Source: Anaerolineales bacterium (GTDB taxonomy: Bacteria > Chloroflexota > Anaerolineae > 4572-78 > J111). From it: 64,000 bases of DNA. The stretch is from NCBI GenBank assembly GCA_015075405.1, contig JABTUK010000004.1:1302001-1366000 (forward strand). Reading direction: 5' to 3'. Every line of letters begins with the position of its first letter. Positions within the stretch are counted from its first letter, which is position 1. Of this stretch, positions 57,946 through 64,000 are shown piece after piece. The position numbers were made by a program, and so were the translations under genes. The notes beneath the pieces were generated by a model. That model saw only the letters and a program-made list of their open reading frames with translations. It made no database searches and was not told the origin of the DNA.

Positions 57946-58026
57946 AGTGATCAGTTATCAGTGACCAGTAAACAGTGATGACTGGCTACTGTTCACTGAT
58001 CACCGATAACTGATTACTGCTCACTG
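57946..58026. repeat. Word-multimer hairpin (CAGTGATCAGTTATCAG type)
   Basis: AGTGATCAGTTATCAGTGACC words on the left; GGTCACTG-type complement GATCACCGATAACTGATTAC on the right. It overlaps the stop codon of the DUF2089-like gene (58021-58023). Relative of 6585-6653. Confidence 0.75.
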
Positions 58027-58467
58027 CAAACCACGCAGCAACCTCATCGCCTCTTCGGGCGAAAGTTTGCCGGCGGCCAAATTGTCCAAAACCTGTTTGC
58101 GGGTGCGTGGCGCGTTGTTTTGGTCGTCGGGGGCGGGGTTGGGAGTTGGCTCCGTGGAGAGTGGTACCGGCGATTCAGCTTCAGGCTGTGGTTCGCCCCC
58201 CAAAGCCGTAATCACTTCATTCAAGCGGTGGCGTACTGTTGGGTATGATACCCCCAACTCGGCCTCCAGCCGGTTCAGTTTACCCTCACAGCGCACAAAA
58301 GCCAGCACAAAGTCGAGTTGGGCCGGACTCAACCGGGTGAGGGGGTGATGGAGTTCCGGTAGCGCAAAGTGGCCGTCGAAGGTGGTCCCGCAGGAGTCGC
58401 AGCTATACTGTTTGATGGTGGTAATATTGGCACTGCAAAACGGGCAGTGTTCCGCTAGTTGGATCAT
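58021..58467 (-). CDS. DUF2089-like zinc-ribbon/HTH protein
   Basis: 148 aa. Zinc ribbon CPFCSAN...CDSCG, helix-turn-helix-like centre (FVRCEGKLNRLEAELGVSYPTVRHRLNE), Pro-rich linker, and a C-terminal motif NLAAGKLSPEEAMRLLRGL that matches the N-terminal motif of both downstream proteins. Probably a DNA-binding regulator that recruits or is held by those proteins. Divergent from tetR; the 134-bp gap holds a palindromic operator. Confidence 0.8.
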   Translation of the reverse strand: MIQLAEHCPFCSANITTIKQYSCDSCGTTFDGHFALPELHHPLTRLSPAQLDFVLAFVRCEGKLNRLEAELGVSYPTVRHRLNEVITALGGEPQPEAESPVPLSTEPTPNPAPDDQNNAPRTRKQVLDNLAAGKLSPEEAMRLLRGLQ

Positions 58468-58483
58468 AAATTTACTCGCCTAT

Positions 58484-58512
58484 TTGATTTTGCGATAGAT
58501 GTCGCATATAAT
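58484..58512 (+). promoter_or_regulatory. tetR promoter with palindromic operator filling its spacer
   Basis: TTGATT (58484-58489), 17-bp spacer, TATAAT (58507-58512). The palindrome TGCGA-TAGATG-TCGCA (58491-58506) occupies the spacer exactly. A bound repressor would block polymerase. TetR self-regulation is likely; the divergent DUF2089-like protein is the other candidate. Confidence 0.75.
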
Positions 58513-58601
58513 GCTTTTATAAACATCATTATAAATAAGATTATCAAGAAATTCAAGCGTCAAATTAAGAAAAATGATTTTTAAGCGACAAGAACTAAAA
58601 A

Positions 58602-59177
58602 ATGTCTCATAAATTGTCCGAAAATCAGGACTTACGTATTGTGCGTACCCGTAGGATGCTGCGCGAGGCGATGATTGCCCTGGCTATTCAGAAGGGTTTT
58701 GCTAATGTCACTATCAATGACATTGTTGGATTGGCTATGGTTAACCGCGCCACCTTCTATCGTCATTATCAGGATAAGTATGACCTGGTGGAGAGTTATC
58801 TGGACGAGCTATACAGTGAATTGAACGCAGCCCCCACGCCGCCCCGCCCCGGCGAGCCAAATCCGGGCCTGGTCAAACTGTTCGAGCATATCCGCGAGAA
58901 TGCGGCTTTTTACCGAGCCATGCTTGGTCCGCATGGTTATAACGGCTTTGGCGAGCGAATTCGCCGGCTGACCGAAGCCACCCTGCACGCGCGTTGGCAG
59001 GCTTCGCCTCTGGCCGAAGGGCGCAGCCAGATGCCCAGCCCTATGCTGCTAAGTTATCTATCGCACGCCAGTTATGGCGCGTTCGTCTGGTGGTTAGAGA
59101 GCGGATCGAACTATTCGCCGGAACAGATGGCCCGCTGGCTGCATCAATTGACACTGGCTGCTTTTCAGGCCGGCTAA
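58602..59177 (+). CDS. TetR-family transcriptional regulator
   Basis: 191 aa. N-terminal HTH: IVRTRRMLREAMIALAIQKG, FANVTINDIVGLAMVNRATF, YRHYQDKYDLVESYL. The C-terminal ligand domain (about 70-190) is of the TetR_C_33 kind seen in regulators near efflux or stress genes. It probably represses its own promoter. Unusual in having Pro-rich PTPPRPGEPNPG at the domain border. Ligand unknown. Confidence 0.93.
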   Translation: MSHKLSENQDLRIVRTRRMLREAMIALAIQKGFANVTINDIVGLAMVNRATFYRHYQDKYDLVESYLDELYSELNAAPTPPRPGEPNPGLVKLFEHIRENAAFYRAMLGPHGYNGFGERIRRLTEATLHARWQASPLAEGRSQMPSPMLLSYLSHASYGAFVWWLESGSNYSPEQMARWLHQLTLAAFQAG

Positions 59178-59213
59178 AGGAGTTCTTTTATTTTGTAATT
59201 TGCTTTAACCAAG

Positions 59214-59242
59214 TTGTAGTCTGTTGTGATGAGTGATACAAT
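59214..59242 (+). promoter_or_regulatory. Predicted marR promoter
   Basis: TTGTAG (59214-59219), 17-bp spacer, TACAAT (59237-59242). Predicted start near 59249, leader about 68 nt. Confidence 0.55.
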
Positions 59243-59285
59243 AGGTTTACCTAAATTTATAAGTATCTTAATTTATATATATCTT

Positions 59286-59300
59286 ATTTACTAAGTAAAT
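59286..59300. promoter_or_regulatory. Palindromic MarR-type operator
   Basis: ATTTACT-A-AGTAAAT, perfect, 7-bp arms, 17 bp before the GTG start and inside the predicted leader. Typical dimension of MarR half-sites; likely autoregulatory. Confidence 0.6.
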
Positions 59301-59316
59301 TAGATTGTAAACTAAA

Positions 59317-59826
59317 GTGAGCGATTTGTCAAGTCCTTTACCGCAACGAACTGAATTAATTAATGCTCTCTATCAGGCTGGGCGCGAACTCAGCACGACA
59401 GCAGTGCTCTTCCACTCGGTGGTGGCGGAGCAGGTTGGGCTGAATGTGACCGAATGGAAATGTTTGGATATCCTTGAGTTGAGAGGCCCGCTCATGGCCG
59501 GAGAACTGGCTGAGTTGACCGGATTGACGACCGGCGCGATCACCGGGGTCATTGACCGGCTGGAGCAGGGTGGTTTTGTCCGGCGCGAGCGTGATCCCCA
59601 TGACCGGCGTAAAGTAATTGTCCAGCCAACGGGGGAATATAAGCAGAGCATGGCTCAGGTTTTCAACTCTCTGATGCAGAGATATGCGGAGTTATTCGAG
59701 GCTTACAACGAACAGGAGCTTGTTTTCATCCTTGACTATCTCACCCGCAGCACTGCCGTTATGGCAGCAGAGATGATCAGGCTGCGGCGGGCAGCAAAGT
59801 TAGCCGAACGTTCCCAATCGAGGTGA
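59317..59826 (+). CDS. MarR-family transcriptional regulator
   Basis: 169 aa, GTG start. Winged helix: NVTEWKCLDILELRGPLMAGELAELTGLTT, GAITGVIDRLEQGGFVRRERD, PHDRRKVIV. The dimerisation helices at both ends are complete. It faces the DAG-kinase-like gene across 26 bp (convergent). It probably represses its own gene from the palindrome at 59286-59300. Confidence 0.94.
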   Translation: MSDLSSPLPQRTELINALYQAGRELSTTAVLFHSVVAEQVGLNVTEWKCLDILELRGPLMAGELAELTGLTTGAITGVIDRLEQGGFVRRERDPHDRRKVIVQPTGEYKQSMAQVFNSLMQRYAELFEAYNEQELVFILDYLTRSTAVMAAEMIRLRRAAKLAERSQSR

Positions 59827-59852
59827 GCAGTTTAGCCAGCAAGAGAGCAATA

Positions 59853-60767
59853 TTAGGTTGATGGCACGATTAAATGGATGGCTTGAGGTACAAACTTTAC
59901 GGCGACGGACTGCTGGCCAATAATTTCGCCGTCGGCCTGTACCGGTAGGGGGCGGTTGGTGGAAACCTCTACGGTGCATCTGGCGGTCAAATATTTAATG
60001 CGAGGATTACGCTGCTGCTGCCCCAACAGGGCAAAGCGAATGATTTTGAGATAGTCTAGCACCGTGCGAGCCTTGACAATACAAATATCAAGTTTGCCAT
60101 CATCGGGACGAATATGAGGCCCCCAATAAAGCGGGTGCAGACCTACCGCCGCGATATTGGTAATAAAAATTGAGGCGGCCCGGACTCGCCGCCGCCGCCC
60201 ATCAATAGAAAGATTAAAGCGGCAGGGTTGGTAGCCCAACCATTGTCTGAGGGCCGTCCAGAGGTAAGCAATTCGGCCAAAGCGACGTTTGGCTTCGCGT
60301 TCTGTTTTCTCAATGGTGACGGCAAACAAATCCATGCTAATGTGCAGTAGAAAGATTTGGTCATCGCCAATTTGCATCCCATCCAGGCACATCATCGTAT
60401 GTTCACCCGTCAAGAGGGCGCAGGCAGTTTCTAGATTTAAGGGAATGTTTAATTCTTGAGCCAGGGTGTTAGTGGTGCCGACCGGCAGAATGCCCAGGGG
60501 GATTTTGCTGTGGACCATCGCATCCGCCACACTTGAAACGGTGCCATCTCCCCCGGCCGCCACCACCAATGAAAAATCTTGTTGCAATGCCTGGTGGACC
60601 ATGCCGGCAATATTATCGTCAGCTTTTGTCTGGTGTAGCTCAAAGGCCCAATGATTACGCGTAAAATGCTGCTCAATGATGTCCTGGATGGCCTGGACGC
60701 TCAAAGTTCCGGCCACTGGGTTTAGTACAATGAAGGCCCGCCGGGTCTGGACAGGAAGGTAAACCAT
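59853..60767 (-). CDS. Diacylglycerol-kinase-catalytic-domain lipid kinase
   Basis: 304 aa of the DagK/YegS/LCB5 class. Family motifs: FIVLNPVAGT at the start, VVAAGGDGTVSSVADAM, LGILPVGTTNTLAQELNIP, then a beta-sandwich C-terminus ending QADGEIIGQQ. Phosphorylates diacylglycerol or a related lipid from ATP. Lies 5 bp after the UDG gene on the same strand, so co-transcribed. Confidence 0.92.
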   Translation of the reverse strand: MVYLPVQTRRAFIVLNPVAGTLSVQAIQDIIEQHFTRNHWAFELHQTKADDNIAGMVHQALQQDFSLVVAAGGDGTVSSVADAMVHSKIPLGILPVGTTNTLAQELNIPLNLETACALLTGEHTMMCLDGMQIGDDQIFLLHISMDLFAVTIEKTEREAKRRFGRIAYLWTALRQWLGYQPCRFNLSIDGRRRRVRAASIFITNIAAVGLHPLYWGPHIRPDDGKLDICIVKARTVLDYLKIIRFALLGQQQRNPRIKYLTARCTVEVSTNRPLPVQADGEIIGQQSVAVKFVPQAIHLIVPST

Positions 60768-60772
60768 ACCAG

Positions 60773-61381
60773 TTAACTTTGTTCGGTAAACTGTTTTAAT
60801 ACTTGAAAGTCATTTCTCAAGGTTGCTTCCTTGTCACGGGTATACAAAGCGACCGCCGGATGAAATAGGGGAACGACAGAGATGGGGCCGTATGAGGTTT
60901 GCGCTTGCAGTAACTTGCCGTGTAAAACGCTGATCTTTTGTCCCTGCTCCGGTAAATTGAATTGGTTCAAGACAAAATCCATGGCAAAACGGCCCAGCGT
61001 GGCGATAACCTGGGGCTGAATCAGTTCGATTTGGCGGAGCAAAAATGGCTGGTAAAGCTGAATTTCGGCGGGGGTAGGATCTCGATTTTCGGGAGGCCGA
61101 TCCTTAACAATGTTGGTGATGTAAACAGCTTCCCGGTTCAGACCGATTGAACTAAGCAGGTCGTTCAAAAGGCGACCCGCCGCCCCGACAAAGGGCCGCC
61201 CCGTTTTGGCCTCGGTTTGACCTGGCGCTTCGCCGATAAACATAATCGCTGCGTGCGGACTCCCTTCGCCAAAGACCATCGCGTAATTATGGGCCTGACG
61301 GTACTCATACAGGGGCGACTCTCTTAAATTTCGAACTTCTTCGGCCATTTTTTCCAGGGCAGCGGTTCTGTTTTGGTCCAT
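60773..61381 (-). CDS. Family 4-type uracil-DNA glycosylase without iron-sulfur cysteines
   Basis: 202 aa. Excises uracil from DNA. Family 4 motifs are clear: MFIGEAPGQTEAKTGRPFVG, AAGRLLNDLLSSIGLNREAVYITN, NIVKDRPPENRDPTPAEI, and PLFHPAVALY (His of motif B). Canonical family 4 enzymes use four Cys for a 4Fe-4S cluster; this protein has no Cys at all (the CxxC near the start and the K-C-RPP and later Cys are replaced). It is either a cluster-free variant or inactive. Co-transcribed with the lipid kinase. Confidence 0.88.
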   Translation of the reverse strand: MDQNRTAALEKMAEEVRNLRESPLYEYRQAHNYAMVFGEGSPHAAIMFIGEAPGQTEAKTGRPFVGAAGRLLNDLLSSIGLNREAVYITNIVKDRPPENRDPTPAEIQLYQPFLLRQIELIQPQVIATLGRFAMDFVLNQFNLPEQGQKISVLHGKLLQAQTSYGPISVVPLFHPAVALYTRDKEATLRNDFQVLKQFTEQS

Positions 61382-61414
61382 GCTTTGTGCCTCGTTTGGC
61401 GATATTGAGAAAAG

Positions 61415-61440
61415 GCCCTGCCAGCTTTAGCTGGCAGGGC
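61415..61440. repeat. Perfect palindrome after the UDG gene start
   Basis: GCCCTGCCAGCT (61415-61426), two-base loop, AGCTGGCAGGGC (61429-61440). A partial echo (AAGCTGGCAAGG) follows. Same class of REP-like hairpin as those in the phosphomannomutase gene. Confidence 0.8.
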
Positions 61441-61486
61441 TGCTTAATTTTAAGCTGGCAAGGAAGTATAGATTGTTTCGAGTTGA

Positions 61487-61737
61487 ATGACAAGTAGTTT
61501 ACTGCATCGAGAGTTCATTATCCCAATACTCACGGGCCTCATTGTCTTTCTCCTTCTTTTTTTGCAAATTAGCGACAATCCTTGCCTGGCTTGCCACATT
61601 ACTGTCAAGCTCAGGAGGTGTCCGTTAGCAAAATGACAAATTACGTTCGAACTACCTGGACACACGCCATTTCATGCTGGATATGTCCACAAAAACCATA
61701 TCATCACAAATTTACCTTTGGTCAACATCTGGCATAG
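61487..61737 (+). pseudogene. Remnant of a NapC/NirT-like membrane cytochrome c
   Basis: Frame 1 (61487-61636) reads one TM helix then NPCLACHI, a CxxCH heme site, ending at a TGA. Frame 2 (ATG 61633, overlapping as ATGA, with AGGAGGT upstream) reads 34 aa including HAISCWICPQKPYHHKF, whose CxxC lacks the His. Together they resemble the first roughly 85 residues of NapC/NrfH-type anchors with a frameshift and loss of the rest. The call rests on the CLACH site and layout only. It accounts for most of the 431-bp gap 61382-61812. Confidence 0.35.
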
Positions 61738-61812
61738 TTTGTAAGAACATGCTACAATATTTCTTCAAAACCTGCTGACCTTATCAGCTACGCTACTTGA
61801 GGAGAAGAAAGC

Positions 61813-63552
61813 GTGCCTGTGCTAAATACTGAATTAACCAATACCGAAACAACCGAAACCGGGGCCGCCGCCCCCTCCAACTTCATTCGCGACATCGTCA
61901 ACGAAGACAATCGCACCGGCAAATATGGGGGGCGAGTCCATACCCGTTTTCCCCCGGAGCCGAATGGCTACCTGCACATCGGCCATGCCAAATCTATCTG
62001 CCTCAATTTTGGTCTGGCCGAAGCTTACGGCGGCAAGTGCAACCTGCGCTTCGACGATACCAACCCGACCAAAGAAGAAGTCGAATATGTTGACTCAATT
62101 ATGGCCGATGTCCGCTGGCTCGGTTTTGATTGGGCGGACCGGCTATTTTACGCCTCCGACTACTTCGACCAGCTCTATGAATGGGCTATCGAACTCATCA
62201 AAAAAGGCAAAGCCTATGTAGACAGTCTCAGCGCCGAGGAAATCCGCGCCTATCGCGGCACGCTGACCGAGCCGGGCAAAAATAGCCCCTATCGCAACCG
62301 CTCGGTTGAAGAGAATCTGGATTTGTTCCAACGCATGCGGGCCGGCGAGTTTCCCGACGGGGCGCATGTTTTACGGGCCAAAATTGACATGGCTTCCGGC
62401 AACTTAAATTTCCGTGACCCGGTCATGTACCGCATCCTCCATGCCACCCACCACCGCACCGGCGATAAGTGGCCCATCTACCCCATGTATGATTGGGCGC
62501 ACGGCCAATCTGACTCCATCGAGGGTATTACCCACTCCATTTGCACCCTGGAATTTGAAGACCACCGCCCCCTGTACGATTGGTACATCCGCGAATTAGG
62601 TATTTACGCCCCACAGCAAATAGAGTTTGCCCGCCTCAACCTTACTTACACAGTGATGAGCAAGCGCAAACTCTTGCAGTTGGTCAAAGATGGGCATGTT
62701 CGGGGCTGGGATGACCCGCGTATGCCTACCCTGTCGGGCCTGCGCCGGCGTGGTTACACCCCCGAAGCAATTCGCAATTTCTGTGACGAAATCGGGGTAG
62801 CCAAAGCCAATAGCACTATTCAAATTGCTCGCCTGGAAAACGCCTTGCGCGATGATCTTAATAAACGTGCCCCGCGCGTGATGGCGGTGCTGCGGCCTTT
62901 GCGGGTAGTCATTGATAACTATCCCGAAGATTTGGTGGAAGAGATGGACGCGGTCAACAATCCCGAAGACCTCGGCATGGGCGCCCGCAAAGTGCCCTTC
63001 TCAAAGGTGCTGTACATCGAGCAGGATGATTTTCGGGAGGAACCACCGCCCAAATATTACCGTCTGTCCCCCGGCCGAGAAGTGCGGCTGCGCTACGGTT
63101 ACTTCATCACTTGTACAGAGGTGGTCAAAGATCCCCAAACCGGCGAGGTTATTGAACTGCACTGCACTTATGACCCCCAGACGCGCGGCGGCGATAATCC
63201 CCCGGATGGGCGCAAAGTGAAAGCAACCTTGCACTGGGTTTCCGCCGCCCATGCTCTCCCCGCTGAAGTACGCCTGTACGATCATCTTTTCCTGAAACCC
63301 AATCCCGATGAGGTTGAAGAGGGGGCTGATTTTACGGTTAATTTGAATCCCAATTCACTAGAAGTTCTATCCTCTTGCTTTGTCGAGCCGAGTTTAGCCA
63401 GCGCCCGGCCGGGAGATCGCTATCAGTTTGAGCGCCAGGGTTACTTCTGCGTTGATTTGGACTCCACCCCTGAGGTACTGGTCTTCAACCGCACCGTAAA
63501 GTTAAAAGATAGCTGGGAAAAAATCGAGAAGACTCAGCAATCAGCAACATAA
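61813..63552 (+). CDS. glnS: Glutaminyl-tRNA synthetase
   Basis: 579 aa, GTG start with GAGGAG upstream. Class I signatures: HIGHAKS (about 55) and VMSKRKLL (about 281). GlnRS-specific FPPEPNGYLHIGHAKS, YRILHATHHRTGDKWPIYPMYDWAHGQ, HSICTLEFEDHRPLYDW and two C-terminal beta-barrels (ending EKTQQSAT). Length is typical. Charges tRNA-Gln with glutamine directly, so this bacterium need not rely only on the transamidation route. An extended -10 (TGCTACAAT, 61749-61757) is a possible promoter. Confidence 0.97.
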   Translation: MPVLNTELTNTETTETGAAAPSNFIRDIVNEDNRTGKYGGRVHTRFPPEPNGYLHIGHAKSICLNFGLAEAYGGKCNLRFDDTNPTKEEVEYVDSIMADVRWLGFDWADRLFYASDYFDQLYEWAIELIKKGKAYVDSLSAEEIRAYRGTLTEPGKNSPYRNRSVEENLDLFQRMRAGEFPDGAHVLRAKIDMASGNLNFRDPVMYRILHATHHRTGDKWPIYPMYDWAHGQSDSIEGITHSICTLEFEDHRPLYDWYIRELGIYAPQQIEFARLNLTYTVMSKRKLLQLVKDGHVRGWDDPRMPTLSGLRRRGYTPEAIRNFCDEIGVAKANSTIQIARLENALRDDLNKRAPRVMAVLRPLRVVIDNYPEDLVEEMDAVNNPEDLGMGARKVPFSKVLYIEQDDFREEPPPKYYRLSPGREVRLRYGYFITCTEVVKDPQTGEVIELHCTYDPQTRGGDNPPDGRKVKATLHWVSAAHALPAEVRLYDHLFLKPNPDEVEEGADFTVNLNPNSLEVLSSCFVEPSLASARPGDRYQFERQGYFCVDLDSTPEVLVFNRTVKLKDSWEKIEKTQQSAT

Positions 63553-63594
63553 CATTTGATTTTCAATCGTTTTTAGGGTAGAGTTTTGTTATAC

Positions 63595-63688
63595 TCAGTG
63601 GATCCAAATTTCCCGTAGGGTGGCATCCCTATGCCGCCCGCTGACGCATAGGGATGCGCCAGCTACGGTGAAAAATTGGATCTACTGA
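63595..63688. mobile_element. MITE-like element, family 2 copy C
   Basis: 94 bp. Ends TCAGTGGATCCAAATTT and, reversed, TCAGTAGATCCAATTTT. Core is another imperfect palindrome (GTGGCATCCCTATGC / GCATAGGGATGCGCC), different from copies A and B. Flanked by TAC on both sides (63592-63594, 63689-63691), a possible 3-bp duplication. It separates glnS from the last gene. Confidence 0.82.
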
Positions 63689-63722
63689 TACTATTTCTAT
63701 ACCATAATGAGAGGAGTCCCCG

Positions 63723-64000
63723 GTGATCGAAGTAGAAAAAAGAGAATTTGCTGAAACTGGTCTTCCCTTGCCAACTTCCGAGGATACGGCGGTTAAGCCT
63801 GTCCCAGAAACAAAAAGCAATGGTTCGCCCAACCCGTGGCTGCTGCTAGTGATCGGGTTGCTCGTGGGCGGTTTGGCCGGTTTTTATCTTTATCCATTGG
63901 TCATACCCGAAACCGTCATCAACGAGGGTCCATTGGCCGCAGTGGAAGAGTCTGATCAAATTAACAAGCCGGATCCCCATCAGGCCGTGATGCTGGCCGT
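63723..64000 (+). CDS. N-terminus of a single-pass exported protein (partial)
   Basis: 93 codons to the window edge, GTG start with GAGAGGAG upstream. About 40 hydrophilic residues (Glu, Thr, Pro), one TM helix (LLLVIGLLVGGLAGFYL), then an acidic external stretch (INEGPLAAVEESDQINKPDP). Layout matches membrane-tethered thioredoxin/DsbA-like or protease proteins of Chloroflexota, but the defining domain lies outside the window. Not identified. Confidence 0.6.
   Translation, partial: MIEVEKREFAETGLPLPTSEDTAVKPVPETKSNGSPNPWLLLVIGLLVGGLAGFYLYPLVIPETVINEGPLAAVEESDQINKPDPHQAVMLA

Noticed and set aside
1..64000. tRNA, rRNA or riboswitch genes
   Set aside because: No cloverleaf-like segments, conserved tRNA T-loops or known aptamer cores were noticed; a covariance-model scan would be needed to exclude them.

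Overview
This 64 kb window looks chromosomal and most likely comes from a filamentous Chloroflexota (Anaerolineae/Caldilineae-like). That is inference from gene content and style: TP-rich linkers in exported proteins, TTG and GTG starts, an ATP/ADP-carrier-like protein with HEAT repeats and a cyclic-nucleotide domain, paralogous MinD-like ATPases, soluble-adenylyl-cyclase-like regulators, and a very high density of short inverted repeats. I saw no rRNA, tRNA, CRISPR array, phage or intact transposase.

Positions 1-21047 read entirely on the minus strand, probably as one or a few long transcripts. In transcription order they are a small zinc protein, a winged-helix protein, a MinD-like ATPase, the carrier/HEAT/cyclic-nucleotide protein, a two-protein NRPS line (A-MT-T-C, then C-A-T-TE), an MbtH-like protein, a Sfp-type phosphopantetheinyl transferase, an orphan peptide-binding lipoprotein, a HAMP-GAF membrane sensor with no output domain, a second MinD-like ATPase and a phosphomannomutase. 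The NRPS carries everything needed for a dipeptide-like product. Its second adenylation domain reads as aspartate-type.

Positions 21256-28410 (minus) hold a cyclase/AAA/TPR regulator, a fatty-acid desaturase, a glycine-rich RRM protein and an anchored glycosidase-like protein. Positions 28666-32355 (plus) hold rpsF-ssb-rpsR, a parvulin PPIase and an RsbW/RsbV pair. Positions 32410-35461 (minus) hold a dipeptidase, truD and a pentapeptide-repeat protein. Then come a glyoxalase-fold gene with a 165-bp duplication of its 3' end, rel and lhgO (plus). Positions 40134-46262 (minus) are an envelope/redox island: two DoxX proteins, two YceI proteins, an intradiol dioxygenase-like lipoprotein, an NmrA-like reductase, a CxxC thioredoxin-fold protein and a double glyoxalase. 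Two of its promoters carry identical 11-bp-phased direct repeats, and an OmpR-type two-component system lies just beyond (47559-49710). Next are a BTAD/AAA/TPR regulator, an orphan FtsX-type permease, a LuxR-type HTH protein, a DUF2089/shared-motif operon, tetR and marR genes with palindromic operators, a diacylglycerol-kinase-like protein, a cysteine-free family 4 uracil-DNA glycosylase, a decayed cytochrome remnant and glnS.

The most unusual feature is the repeat ecology. At least three families of small non-coding elements (about 90-145 bp) keep constant terminal inverted repeats around cores that differ from copy to copy. One family shows 8-bp target duplications at both copies. Many other gaps hold hairpins whose arms are short word multimers. 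Several repeats sit in frame inside genes: four in the two NRPS genes and two in the phosphomannomutase.
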